Below are positions 51,971 through 61,177 of a stretch of 64,000 nucleotides of DNA, piece by piece. The DNA comes from Cognatishimia sp. WU-CL00825 (lineage in GTDB: Bacteria > Pseudomonadota > Alphaproteobacteria > Rhodobacterales > Rhodobacteraceae), in assembly GCF_040364665.1 (NCBI RefSeq), contig NZ_BAABWX010000001.1:1240001-1304000 (forward strand). Direction: 5' to 3'. The position numbers and the translations under genes were made by a program. The stretch's first letter is position 1; each line of letters opens with the position of its first letter. The notes below the pieces were generated by a model. The model was not told where the DNA came from. It did not search any database and saw nothing but the letters and a program-made list of their open reading frames with translations.

Positions 51971-53626
51971 CTATCTTTGTGCTGTTTCCCAGGTTTCATT
52001 CACCCATGGCACCGCATTGGAACTGGGCAGGTTTTTCCCCAGAATATGGTCAGAGGCTTTTTCACCCGTCATGATCGACGGGCCGTTTAAATTGCCGTTG
52101 GTGATGCGCGGGAAAATCGAACTGTCAGCAACCCGCAACCCCTCAACCCCAATGACTTTGCATTCCGGATCGACCACGCTTGTTGGATCGTCTGCGGCCC
52201 CCATTTTACAGCTGCCGCAGGGGTGGTAGGCACTTTCAACATGTTCCGCGATAAAGCTGTTCAACTCGTCATCGCTCTGCACGGCGTCCCCGGGTTGGAT
52301 TTCGTGCTTCACAAAGGGCTCAAAGGCATCCTGGGCAAAAATTTCGCGCGTTAGTCGAATGCACTTTCTGAAATCCGACCAATCTTGCTCTGTTGACATA
52401 TAGTTAAACAAAATATTAGGCGCGTCCTTTGGGTCGGCGCTCGCCAATGTGATTGCCCCACGAGAGGGGCTGCGCATCGGGCCAACATGGGCTTGGAAGC
52501 CGTGACCTTCTGCTGCCACTTGCCCGTCATAGCGCACAGCAATTGGCAAAAAATGGTATTGAATATCGGGGTAAGACACCCCTGCGTCAGAGCGGATAAA
52601 TCCAGCAGTTTCAAACTGGTTAGAGGCCCCAAGCCCAGTCTTAGTGAACAACCATTGAGCGCCGATCAGCGCTTTGCCAAGCAGGTTCCAATATTTGTAC
52701 AAAGTAATAGGCTGGCTGGCCGCCATTTGCAGATACAGTTCCAAATGGTCCTGCAAATTTTGCCCAACACCCGGACGATCCGCCACCACATCTATGCCAT
52801 GCTCTGCCAGATGCGCCGCTGGTCCAATGCCAGACAACATCAAAAGCTTCGGAGAGTTGATCGAGCTTGCAGCCAATATAACCTCACGCGCGGCACGTAA
52901 GATTTCCACTTTTCCGCCGCGCTCTACTTCAACCCCAACGGCGCGCCCGTCTTCGATCACCACACGGCGGGCAAACGCTTTGATTATGTCGCAGTTTTCG
53001 CGCTTTAACGCCGGTTTCAAATAGGCATTCGCCGCAGACCAGCGACGGCCCTTCCATACGGTCATGTCCATCGGGCCAAAGCCCTCTTGCTGATGACCGT
53101 TATAATCTTCGGTCACAGGATAGCCGGCTTCACGCCCGGCGTCGACAAAGGCCTTGTGCAACGGATTGTTGCGCGGTCCGCGAGACACATGCAAGGGCCC
53201 GGTATCGCCCCGCCAATCCGGGTCGCCGCCCTGCCCTCCGGCGTGCCAGTTTTCCATGCGCTTAAAATACGGCAAGACATCAGAATAGCCCCACCCATTG
53301 GCCCCGCTCTCTTGCCAATGGTCATAATCGCCAGCGTGTCCGCGCACATAAACCATGCCATTGATAGAACTTGATCCACCAACCACTTTGCCGCGCGGCG
53401 TGGCCAATCGGCGCCCTCCAAGATGCGGCTCTGGCTGTGTCCGAAAACCCCAGTCATACATTGGCATATTCATTGGATAGCTCAATGCCGCAGGCATCTG
53501 AATCAAGGGGCCCATATCGGTGCCCCCATGTTCGATCACCAATACACGTTTGCCTGCTTCGGCCAACCGATAGGCCATGGCGCAGCCAGCAGAGCCCGCG
53601 CCCACAATGATATATTCTGCAATCAT
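51971..53626 (-). CDS. betA: Choline dehydrogenase
   Basis: 551 residues from ATG 53626 with GGAG seven bases upstream. GMC flavoenzyme that oxidises choline to betaine aldehyde. FAD fold [21 protein letters not shown] signatures [18 protein letters not shown] and [17 protein letters not shown], and the C-terminal His pair region [15 protein letters not shown] and [19 protein letters not shown] (shortened). Downstream of betB on the same strand, 61 bases between them. No betC sulfatase in between. Confidence 0.97.
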   Translation of the reverse strand: MIAEYIIVGAGSAGCAMAYRLAEAGKRVLVIEHGGTDMGPLIQMPAALSYPMNMPMYDWGFRTQPEPHLGGRRLATPRGKVVGGSSSINGMVYVRGHAGDYDHWQESGANGWGYSDVLPYFKRMENWHAGGQGGDPDWRGDTGPLHVSRGPRNNPLHKAFVDAGREAGYPVTEDYNGHQQEGFGPMDMTVWKGRRWSAANAYLKPALKRENCDIIKAFARRVVIEDGRAVGVEVERGGKVEILRAAREVILAASSINSPKLLMLSGIGPAAHLAEHGIDVVADRPGVGQNLQDHLELYLQMAASQPITLYKYWNLLGKALIGAQWLFTKTGLGASNQFETAGFIRSDAGVSYPDIQYHFLPIAVRYDGQVAAEGHGFQAHVGPMRSPSRGAITLASADPKDAPNILFNYMSTEQDWSDFRKCIRLTREIFAQDAFEPFVKHEIQPGDAVQSDDELNSFIAEHVESAYHPCGSCKMGAADDPTSVVDPECKVIGVEGLRVADSSIFPRITNGNLNGPSIMTGEKASDHILGKNLPSSNAVPWVNETWETAQR

Positions 53627-53687
53627 GCTCAAACTCCGCCGCCGAATTCCAATTGGTGCCATCAATCAAAGATTGCGGTATCCTCGC

Positions 53688-55139
53688 CTAAAAGGCCGCT
53701 TCCACATCACCCATGCGCACATAGACCGATTTGACTTGGCTATAGTGTTGGATCGCTTCTTTGCTGTTCTCGCGCCCAACGCCGCTCGCCTTAACACCGC
53801 CAAAAGGCGCTTCGACCGGGGCATCGTTGTAGGAATTGATAAAGCAGCTGCCTGCTTCCAACTTGCCAATCACCCGATGTGCGCGTGTCAGATCTTTGGT
53901 AAAGACGCCAGCTGACAAGCCAAATTCTGTGTCATTGGCCCGCGCGATCACCTCGTCCTCGTCTTCAAAATCCAGAACAGCCATGACCGGCCCAAAGATT
54001 TCCTCGCGGGCAATGATCATGTCGTCACTGACATCCGCAAAAACCGTTGGCTCCAGAAACCAACCTTTTTGGTCCAGCCGTTTGCCACCACTCACCAGAC
54101 GAGCGCCTTCGGCTTGCCCCTTTTCAATATAGCCTGCGACAATGTTCAACTGTGCTTCGCTGACCATCGGGCCAAAATTCGTCGCCTCATCCAAAGGGTC
54201 GCCAATCACCGCATTTTGCAAACGCTCTGTTAAACGCTGAAGAAACGCTTCTTTCAGGCCCTTTTGCACAAAGACCCGTGTCCCATTCGAACAAACCTGC
54301 CCAGAGGAATAGAAATTTCCATTGATGGCCCCGCCCACGGCATTGTCCAGATCCGCATCGTCAAAGATGATCAGTGGCGACTTGCCACCAAGTTCCATTG
54401 TGACGTGTTTCATCTGTGCAGCCGCAGCCGCATAGACCTTTTTGCCAGTTGGCACGGACCCCGTCAGAGAAACCTTATCGACCCGAGGGTCGGTCACCAA
54501 TGAACCGCCAACTTCCCCCATGCCCTGTACCACATTAAACAGACCTGCCGGCAAGCCAGCGTCACACAAGATTTCGGCAACCTTAAGCGCACACAAAGGG
54601 GTGGTTTCTGACGGTTTGAAAATCATGGCATTGCCACAAGCCAAAGCGGGTGCTGCCTTCCAACATGCGATCTGGGTTGGATAGTTCCAGGCCCCAATCC
54701 CCACACAAACCCCCAGGGGTTCCCGCACGGTATAGACCCAGTCTTCACCCATCGGAATATGCTCACCGGTCAAGGATCCAGCCAGACCGCCAAAGTACTC
54801 TAAGGCGTCTGCCCCGCTTGTCGCATCCGCGACCAGGGTTTCCTGCAACGGTTTACCGGTGTCATAGGTTTCCAAGATCGACAAATCGCGGTTTTGCGCC
54901 CGGATCATATCAGCTGCGCGACGCAATATCCGGCCGCGTTCTGTACCAGACATGGCGGCCCACTGTTTCTGAGCGCGCTTGGCGGCCACAATCGCTTGGT
55001 CAACAATTGCTGGCGTCGCCGCATGCACTGTTGCGATCTGTTCACCGGTTGCCGGATAGACAACCGCAATCGGCGTCCCAGCAACGTCGTCGACATAGGC
55101 ACCATCAATAAAATGACTGGCTTTAGGCTGAATCTGCAT
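53688..55139 (-). CDS. betB: Betaine-aldehyde dehydrogenase
   Basis: 483 residues from ATG 55139, GGGGG upstream; the longer frame to 55202 would run to the operator. Oxidises betaine aldehyde to the osmoprotectant glycine betaine. NAD site [16 protein letters not shown], catalytic Glu in [14 protein letters not shown], catalytic Cys in [14 protein letters not shown], then [13 protein letters not shown]. First gene of betBA, divergent from betI with a perfect palindrome between. Confidence 0.97.
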   Translation of the reverse strand: MQIQPKASHFIDGAYVDDVAGTPIAVVYPATGEQIATVHAATPAIVDQAIVAAKRAQKQWAAMSGTERGRILRRAADMIRAQNRDLSILETYDTGKPLQETLVADATSGADALEYFGGLAGSLTGEHIPMGEDWVYTVREPLGVCVGIGAWNYPTQIACWKAAPALACGNAMIFKPSETTPLCALKVAEILCDAGLPAGLFNVVQGMGEVGGSLVTDPRVDKVSLTGSVPTGKKVYAAAAAQMKHVTMELGGKSPLIIFDDADLDNAVGGAINGNFYSSGQVCSNGTRVFVQKGLKEAFLQRLTERLQNAVIGDPLDEATNFGPMVSEAQLNIVAGYIEKGQAEGARLVSGGKRLDQKGWFLEPTVFADVSDDMIIAREEIFGPVMAVLDFEDEDEVIARANDTEFGLSAGVFTKDLTRAHRVIGKLEAGSCFINSYNDAPVEAPFGGVKASGVGRENSKEAIQHYSQVKSVYVRMGDVEAAF

Positions 55140-55209
55140 AGGACCCCCAGAAAGGACAAAACACTGAACAACAGCGGTGACACGAATTTCTTGGCTTCTC
55201 AAGAAAAAA

Positions 55210-55227
55210 CTTAAATGATCATTTAAG
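55210..55227. promoter_or_regulatory. Perfect 18-base palindrome, probable BetI operator
   Basis: CTTAAATGATCATTTAAG lies midway between the divergent betB and betI starts. A TetR-type dimer operator is expected here; BetI itself is the obvious candidate. Confidence 0.7.
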
Positions 55228-55283
55228 AAAATTCACCAGAATTCGGATTGCACATTTGATATTGCACGTCAAAACTGCGCGCC

Positions 55284-55871
55284 ATGACAAGAAGACGTAT
55301 CCGCGATATTCGCAACGAAGAGTTGATCGACGCCACCATCCAGGCCGTCTATGACAAGGGCTATTCTCTTGTTACTATGGCGGAAATTGCTGAAGAAGCT
55401 GGGGCGTCCGCCGCAAGTATCAATTACTATTTCGGTTCCAAAGACCGATTGATGGAAGCGACGATGCGCCGCTTGTTGACGATTCTAAAGACAGCAACGC
55501 TCGACCGCCTCAAAAACGCCCATTCACCGCAAGATCGCTTATTGGCTGTCTTGGATGCAAACTTTGACGATCGTCTTTTTACCGTCGAGCAATGCTCTAT
55601 TTGGATGCAATTTTGGGCGAACGCACCCTATTTCACGTCCTTGTCACGTTTGCACCGGATCAACCGGCGCCGGGTGCAAAGTCACTTTCGCGCGGAATTG
55701 CGTCATCTGGTGGGGGCGGAGCATCGCGAAACCGTGCGCGTCGCGCTGCAATGCTATATGGATGGCGTTTGGCTCGAGGCCGCACAGGCCGCCAGGCCGC
55801 TTGACCCGCAATCTGCGCGCGCCGAAGCCCGCCGTGTCGCGGGCCTCATGATCAGCGGCTCGCCGGATTAG
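55284..55871 (+). CDS. betI: Choline-sensing TetR-family repressor BetI
   Basis: 195 residues. N-terminal helix-turn-helix (NEELIDATIQAVYDKGYS; TMAEIAEEAGASAASINYYF) and a C-terminal ligand domain with EQCSIWMQFWANAPYFTSLS, the choline pocket region of BetI. Represses betBA in the absence of choline. Length is typical. Divergent from betB across 144 bases. Confidence 0.94.
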   Translation: MTRRRIRDIRNEELIDATIQAVYDKGYSLVTMAEIAEEAGASAASINYYFGSKDRLMEATMRRLLTILKTATLDRLKNAHSPQDRLLAVLDANFDDRLFTVEQCSIWMQFWANAPYFTSLSRLHRINRRRVQSHFRAELRHLVGAEHRETVRVALQCYMDGVWLEAAQAARPLDPQSARAEARRVAGLMISGSPD

Positions 55872-55906
55872 CCCAAAGCAAGTCCCACAGCGCCAGCACA
55901 TCAAAT

Positions 55907-56506
55907 CTAGGACATCAAAAGCGTCGCCGCGATGGCCCACATCGTGACACCAATTCCAGCGTCTAATATGCGCCAGGCGCGTGGGGACGCAAAAAACGGG
56001 CGCAGATAACGTGCTCCAAAACCTAAAAGCGCAAAGAACGTCAGGCTGGCCGTGGCTGCGCCGATTCCAAACGCCCAAGCCGGCGCATAGGTCGCTGAAA
56101 TCCCACCTAACAACACCACGGTATCCAAATAGACATGCGGGTTGGCCCATGTCAGCAAAAGACAGGTTGTCACCGCAACCCAAAGCCCGCCACCGCCTGC
56201 CTCTGCCGCATCCAAACTGCCGCCGCCCTGCCAGGCAGAGCGAAAGTTTAGCACGCCATAGACAAACAAAAACAAGGCCCCTCCCCATTTTGCTGCCGAA
56301 ACAACCCAAGGCGCGGCCAACACCAAGGCCCCAAAACCCGCAACCCCCGCAGCTATCAATAGAGCATCAGAAATCGCGCAGGTCATCACCACAGGCAGCA
56401 CAAATTGCTTCTTTAGGCCCTGTCGCAAGACAAAGGCATTCTGCGACCCGATCGCCATGATCAATGAAAACCCCAGGGCAAACCCAGCAAACAGTGCATC
56501 TTGCAT
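55907..56506 (-). CDS. argO: LysE/ArgO-family amino acid exporter
   Basis: 199 residues, six membrane helices. LysE signature: GSQNAFVLRQGLKKQFVLPVV near the N-terminus (split), AKWGGALFLFVYGVLNFRSA, and LLTWANPHVYLDTVVLLGGI, the ArgO/LysE subgroup hallmark. Exports arginine or lysine when internal levels rise. Divergent from its presumed regulator argP, and convergent with betI across 35 bases. Confidence 0.93.
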   Translation of the reverse strand: MQDALFAGFALGFSLIMAIGSQNAFVLRQGLKKQFVLPVVMTCAISDALLIAAGVAGFGALVLAAPWVVSAAKWGGALFLFVYGVLNFRSAWQGGGSLDAAEAGGGGLWVAVTTCLLLTWANPHVYLDTVVLLGGISATYAPAWAFGIGAATASLTFFALLGFGARYLRPFFASPRAWRILDAGIGVTMWAIAATLLMS

Positions 56507-56519
56507 CGTCCTACTCCAT

Positions 56520-56597
56520 ATTAGTCTTGGCCTTGTCTAATGGCTGCGATAACATTACTCAAATTAAAGCATTTAGCCATTCATTAGGAATACTAAT
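56520..56597. promoter_or_regulatory. Two ATTAG/CTAAT dyads between argO and argP
   Basis: ATTAG-N12-CTAAT at 56520-56541 and ATTAG-N5-CTAAT at 56583-56597 (arms CATTAG/CTAATG). The second covers the argP ribosome binding site and start codon. LysR-type operators are expected here. Confidence 0.55.
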
Positions 56598-57477
56598 GCA
56601 ATACGACTATCACCAGCTTGCTACTCTGGCGGCGATTCTGCGCCTTGGGAGTTTCGAAGCCGCCGCTGCTGAGCTTGCGGTGACACAGTCGGCAATTTCC
56701 CAAAGGTTGAAGGCCCTTGAAGAGCGCACCGGAGCCCTTTTGGTTCATCGAGGGCAACCCTGTACGGGCACTGCCCTTGGCACCCGGCTTGCGGCGCATC
56801 ACGGCCATGTGGCTTTACTCGAACATCAACTAAACGACGATCTGCAAACCCGCGCAGCCCTGCCCAAAGGACGGTTGCGGCTTGTCGTGAATGCCGACAG
56901 CTTGGCGTCATGGTTCATGCCCGCAATCGCCAATGTGTCAGGTATTCTTTACGATCTGGTCATTGATGATCAGGAATTTTCGGTCGACCTGTTGCGCCGT
57001 GGCGAAGTGGGCGCAGCGGTGACCTCGCATGGTGGGGTGATTGCGGGCTGTGAATGTTACTATCTGGGACGACTGGTGTATCGCGCGACCTCCAGCCCCA
57101 AGTTCTGCGCGCGCTATTTCCCCACCCAAGCCACAAAACAAAGCCTGCGCCACGCACCGATGCTGCGGTATAATTCCAAGGATGATTTGCAAAACCGGTG
57201 GCTGCGCACCCAGGTTGGCACCGATGATTTCTCAAACTTTCATATGATCGCCTCCACCCAAGGCTTTATTGACGCAAGCCTTGCAGGCCTTGGCTGGGGC
57301 ATGAACCCAGCGTTGATGGTAGATGGCCATATCGCAGCGGGTCGATTGCAGGAAATCATTCCAGATACCGCATTAGACACACCGCTATTTTGGCAATGTA
57401 ACCGCCTTTTGGCCCCTGCCCTTAAGCCGCTGACCCGCAGCATTTGCCAAACTGCGCACAAACACTTGCCACAATAA
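56596..57477 (+). CDS. argP: LysR-family regulator ArgP
   Basis: 293 residues from ATG 56596, AGGAA upstream. N-terminal helix-turn-helix with the ArgP pattern (LATLAAILRLGSFEAAAAEL; TQSAISQRLKALEERTGALL, both shortened), followed by a LysR effector domain (RLRLVVNADSLASWFMPAI; GLGWGMNPALMVDGHIAAG). Beside an ArgO exporter it should activate export of arginine or lysine. A dyad over its own start suggests self-control. Confidence 0.93.
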   Translation: MQYDYHQLATLAAILRLGSFEAAAAELAVTQSAISQRLKALEERTGALLVHRGQPCTGTALGTRLAAHHGHVALLEHQLNDDLQTRAALPKGRLRLVVNADSLASWFMPAIANVSGILYDLVIDDQEFSVDLLRRGEVGAAVTSHGGVIAGCECYYLGRLVYRATSSPKFCARYFPTQATKQSLRHAPMLRYNSKDDLQNRWLRTQVGTDDFSNFHMIASTQGFIDASLAGLGWGMNPALMVDGHIAAGRLQEIIPDTALDTPLFWQCNRLLAPALKPLTRSICQTAHKHLPQ

Positions 57478-57547
57478 TAACAAACCCCTGGGCTACTCAA
57501 ATAGCCAACACATGCAATCCCAAGCGCGCCGAGGGGCACAGAGACCA

Positions 57548-58417
57548 ATGATAGCGACACATCAACTGGCACGCCAAACCAGCTTTGGCCAAGCGATTTT
57601 TGTGACTGGGTTGGGCATCAGGCTGGTCATCTTTTTGATCATGTTTCTGGTGCTCTTGCTCAAGCCAGAACATTTTTTTGTGGTTGGCGCGATCATCTTG
57701 TTGGATCTTTCGATTTTCGCTTGGCAATCCAAACACATGCATAAAAAAGCTCTGAACTACTTCCTTCAGACCGGCAGATTTTGGACCATGGCATCAGGCT
57801 ATCTGGCGTTTTTCTTTTTGGCTCTGTTGATGTTTTCCCAATGGGTTCCCGTCATCAGCAATGTCTCGTTCCATGAACGTCAATGGGAGGTCGTGATCGA
57901 CGAAGATCTGCCAGATCGTCAGTTTCACGAGCGTTTCAAAGCTGTGTTGTCCGAAGATGGCAAAACGCTAACCTTAACCGGCATTATGGCCAAAGATATG
58001 AATGAAAAGTTGTGGCCACTGTTGTCAGAGGCCAAACTGCTCGAAACATTTGTACTCAACAGCCACGGCGGCAATTTGCACGAAGCCCGAGATTTGGCGC
58101 AATATGTGCGTGACCGCGATCTGGACACACATGTAACTCAGATTTGCGGTGCCAGCTGCCTATTGGTCTTTGCCGCCGGATCACAGCGCACATTAGGCCC
58201 TGGTGCCGAACTGGGCGTGCATCGCTATGGTTTGGATTTTCTGAAATTACAGCCACATTTGCGCCCTGAACAGGAAATGAGCACCGACCGACGCTATCTC
58301 CAAAGCCGCAATGTTAGCCCAAAATTCCTCGACCAATTGTTCAATTTTGATCGTGCCCCGCTTTGGTTCCCTTCACGTGGCGAAATTCAAAGCAGTGGCT
58401 TTCTCACAGACTACTAA
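57548..58417 (+). CDS. Membrane protein with a periplasmic ClpP/crotonase-like domain
   Basis: 289 residues from ATG 57548; an ATG at 57512 is possible but has no ribosome binding site. Three hydrophobic segments in the first 110 residues (LVIFLIMFLVLLLK, FFVVGAIILLDLSIF, LAFFFLALLMFSQW), then a globular domain: LTLTGIMAKDMNEKL, FVLNSHGGNLHEARDLAQYV, VTQICGASCLLVFAAGSQRTL, LGVHRYGL. This resembles the COG3904-type periplasmic ClpP-fold family. The usual C-x-S-x-C signature reads CGASC here, so the nucleophile may be shifted or lost. Function unknown. Confidence 0.8.
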   Translation: MIATHQLARQTSFGQAIFVTGLGIRLVIFLIMFLVLLLKPEHFFVVGAIILLDLSIFAWQSKHMHKKALNYFLQTGRFWTMASGYLAFFFLALLMFSQWVPVISNVSFHERQWEVVIDEDLPDRQFHERFKAVLSEDGKTLTLTGIMAKDMNEKLWPLLSEAKLLETFVLNSHGGNLHEARDLAQYVRDRDLDTHVTQICGASCLLVFAAGSQRTLGPGAELGVHRYGLDFLKLQPHLRPEQEMSTDRRYLQSRNVSPKFLDQLFNFDRAPLWFPSRGEIQSSGFLTDY

Positions 58418-58419
58418 AC

Positions 58420-58451
58420 AAAAAGGGCGCTGCAAATTGCGCGCCCCTTTT
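58420..58451. terminator. Bidirectional terminator between the ClpP-fold and YebC genes
   Basis: AAAAAGGGCGC pairs with GCGCGCCCCTTTT (one bulge) around TGCAAATT. A and T runs flank the stem on both sides, so it can end both convergent transcripts. Confidence 0.65.
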
Positions 58452-58471
58452 CACATCATCAAACACAGACT

Positions 58472-59212
58472 TTAAAGCTGCGCCATAACCTCGTCCGAGG
58501 CTTCAAAATTTGTCGTAACGCGCTGCACGTCGTCGTCATCTTCCAGCGCATCCACCAATTTCATCAGTTTCTGCATATTCTCCAGATCCAACTCGGTTGT
58601 TGTGGTCGGCTTCCAGATCAATTTGGTGGATTCAGACTCGCCAAGATCCGCTTCCAAAGCATTTGAAACATCGTTCAGATCGGTGTCTGCACAATAAACA
58701 ACATGCCCGTCTTCGCCGCTTTCAACATCTTCCGCGCCCGCTTCGATCGCCGCCATCATGATGTCGTCTGCATCACCCGCATCCGCCGGATAAATCACCT
58801 CGCCCTTGCGTTCAAACATAAAGCCAACAGACCCGGTTTCTCCCAGATTGCCGCCATTCTTTGAAAACGTGGAACGCACCGTCGACGCCGTACGGTTCTT
58901 GTTGTCGGTCATAGTTTCAACGATGACCGCCACGCCATTGGGGCCATAGCCCTCATAGCGGATCTCATCATAGTTTTCCGCATCCCCGCCAACGGCCTTT
59001 TTGATCGCGCGATCAATCACGTCCTTTGGAACAGATTGCGATTTCGCTTCTTTCACAGCCAAACGCAAACGTGGGTTTTTCTCCGGATCCGGATCCCCCA
59101 TCTTTGCTGCAACTGTGATTTCTTTTGCGAGTTTTGAAAACAGCTTAGACCGCGCGGCGTCCTGACGCCCTTTACGGTGCTGGATATTTGCCCATTTACT
59201 GTGGCCAGCCAT
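58472..59212 (-). CDS. YebC/PmpR-family (TACO1) protein
   Basis: 246 residues from ATG 59212 ([21 protein letters not shown]), the invariant family N-terminus. Other blocks: [23 protein letters not shown] and [20 protein letters not shown] (shortened), [16 protein letters not shown]. The family acts as a transcription factor in some bacteria and eases ribosome stalling at proline runs in others. The frame to 59334 is longer than any family member. Confidence 0.95.
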   Translation of the reverse strand: MAGHSKWANIQHRKGRQDAARSKLFSKLAKEITVAAKMGDPDPEKNPRLRLAVKEAKSQSVPKDVIDRAIKKAVGGDAENYDEIRYEGYGPNGVAVIVETMTDNKNRTASTVRSTFSKNGGNLGETGSVGFMFERKGEVIYPADAGDADDIMMAAIEAGAEDVESGEDGHVVYCADTDLNDVSNALEADLGESESTKLIWKPTTTTELDLENMQKLMKLVDALEDDDDVQRVTTNFEASDEVMAQL

Positions 59213-59353
59213 GCGTATTGCCCTGTATTTGATCGAGTTTCGCCCCATATACCCCATGCGCCCGGTGGGCTCAAGTTGGCGAATACCGCTGATTTCCCCT
59301 TGCGCCGAACCCCGCAGTGAGATTGGCTGGTCAAAAGCCAGGCAGGGACACCA

Positions 59354-61126
59354 ATGTCACAAGATCAAATCATCCTATTTTCGCTCTTCGGCATTGTTTT
59401 TGCGATGTTTTTATGGGGCCGTTTCCGCTACGATATCGTCGCCTTTTCCGCTTTACTGGTCGGGGTTGTGCTCGGGGTAGTCCCGGAAAAAGATGCGTTT
59501 TCGGGCTTTGGCCACCCGGCAACTCTGGTGGTGGCCCTGGTTTTGGTGGTTTCGGCGGGGCTTGTGCGTTCTGGTGCCGTGTTTTTGATCACCCGCACCT
59601 TGGTTGACAGCTCACGCGGCCTAGGGGCGCATATCACTTTGATGGGCGGTATCGGCGGGGTTTTGTCGGCCTTTATGAACAACGTCGCCGCATTGGCGCT
59701 CTTGATGCCGGTTGATATTCAAACTGCGCGTAAAGCGGGCCGCAGCCCGGGGCTTTCGCTGATGCCCCTGTCCTTTGCCACCATACTGGGCGGGATGGCC
59801 ACTTTGATCGGCACCCCGCCAAATATCATCATTGCCTCAATCCGCGAAGACAGCCTTGGCGCCCCCTTCAAAATGTTTGATTTTGCCCCGGTTGGCGGCA
59901 TCACTGCGTTAGCCGGTCTGGCCTTTGTGGCCCTGATTGGCTGGCGCTTTATCCCTAAACGCGAAGACGCCGGCCAAAAGCTTGGCGACATCACTGAATA
60001 TATCGCCGAACTCACCGTGCCTGACGATAGCAAACACATCGGCAAGCGCTTGGCAGAACTCGAAGATCTGGCCACCAAATCTGATGTTGCCCTGCTGGGA
60101 TTGATCCGCGGCGGCAAACGCCGCTATGGGGCGGCCCGCAATGTTGAATTGGCCGCCCATGACACGCTGATCCTAGAAGCCGCACCAGATGCGCTGGATG
60201 AATTTCGCGCCGCCGCCTCGCTGAATTTTTCAGACAGCGAACGCGAAGATCACTTAAAAGCTGCAGGCGAAGGCCTGGATGTGATCGAAGTGGTTGTGCC
60301 AGAAAACGCCCGCATTGCCGGTAAAACCGCCCAACGTTTGGGCCTGGCCTGGCGGCGCGGTGCTGTTCTTATGGGCCTGTCTCGCCAAGGCCGGCGCATC
60401 ACCCAACATCTGCGCCAAACCGAAGTGAAGGCCGGTGACATACTGCTGCTTTTGGTACCCAAAGACCGCGGCAACGACATCACCGAATGGTTGGGCTGCT
60501 TGCCCCTTGCAGACCGCGGTCTCGCGGTGACTGCAGATAAAAAGGTCTGGCTGGCGATTGGCCTCTTTGGCGCAGCCGTTGCTGCCTCTGCCCTGGGTCT
60601 GCTTTATTTGCCGATCGCGCTTGGGCTGGTTGTAACGGCCTATGTGCTGACAAAAATTGTTCCGCTGTCTGAACTCTACACCCATATCGAATGGCCGGTG
60701 GTGGTTTTGCTGGGCAGCATGATCCCCTTGGGAGCCGCGCTGGAGAATGTCGGCGGCACCGAATTGATCGCGGGCACATTGGTGGGGATCACCGACGGGC
60801 TGCCCGCCTGGGCCATCCTGACAGTGCTGATGCTCGTGACCATGACGCTCAGTGACGTCTTAAACAACACCGCCACCACCATCGTGGCCGCGCCGGTAGG
60901 GATCCAGATGGCCCAAAGCCTGAACGTTTCACCTGATCCGTTTCTCATGGCCGTGGCCATTGCCGCAAGCGCGGCCTTCCTGACCCCGATTGGCCATAAG
61001 AACAACACGCTCATTCTGGGCCCCGGTGGTTATCATTTTGGAGATTACTGGCGCATTGGTCTGCCGCTCGAGATCATCGTCGTGTTGGTGTCGATCCCGT
61101 CGATTCTGATCTTTTGGCCGCTGTAG
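59354..61126 (+). CDS. SLC13-type permease with two TrkA_C domains
   Basis: 590 residues. Two halves of a divalent-anion/Na+ symporter fold flank a cytoplasmic pair of TrkA_C domains. N-half motif [16 protein letters not shown] and C-half motif [22 protein letters not shown] hold the two substrate loops; TrkA_C domains sit near residues 220-380 ([40 protein letters not shown]). Family members carry sulfate, citrate or dicarboxylates, or tellurite or arsenite. AGGGA precedes the ATG. Convergent with a paralogue of the same plan. Confidence 0.92.
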   Translation: MSQDQIILFSLFGIVFAMFLWGRFRYDIVAFSALLVGVVLGVVPEKDAFSGFGHPATLVVALVLVVSAGLVRSGAVFLITRTLVDSSRGLGAHITLMGGIGGVLSAFMNNVAALALLMPVDIQTARKAGRSPGLSLMPLSFATILGGMATLIGTPPNIIIASIREDSLGAPFKMFDFAPVGGITALAGLAFVALIGWRFIPKREDAGQKLGDITEYIAELTVPDDSKHIGKRLAELEDLATKSDVALLGLIRGGKRRYGAARNVELAAHDTLILEAAPDALDEFRAAASLNFSDSEREDHLKAAGEGLDVIEVVVPENARIAGKTAQRLGLAWRRGAVLMGLSRQGRRITQHLRQTEVKAGDILLLLVPKDRGNDITEWLGCLPLADRGLAVTADKKVWLAIGLFGAAVAASALGLLYLPIALGLVVTAYVLTKIVPLSELYTHIEWPVVVLLGSMIPLGAALENVGGTELIAGTLVGITDGLPAWAILTVLMLVTMTLSDVLNNTATTIVAAPVGIQMAQSLNVSPDPFLMAVAIAASAAFLTPIGHKNNTLILGPGGYHFGDYWRIGLPLEIIVVLVSIPSILIFWPL

Positions 61127-61142
61127 GCCACCCAGCCTACAG

Positions 61143-61164
61143 CTTGTTCTTGATCAAAATACCC
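61143..61164 (-). repeat. Intergenic element R5 after the second SLC13-type gene
   Basis: On the minus strand it reads GGGTATTTTGATC then AAGAACAAG. It lies 13 bases past the stop of the minus-strand permease gene and in the gap between the two convergent permease genes. R4, R5 and R6 agree at about 19 of 22 bases. Confidence 0.65.
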
Positions 61165-61177
61165 AATGCAACCTGGC

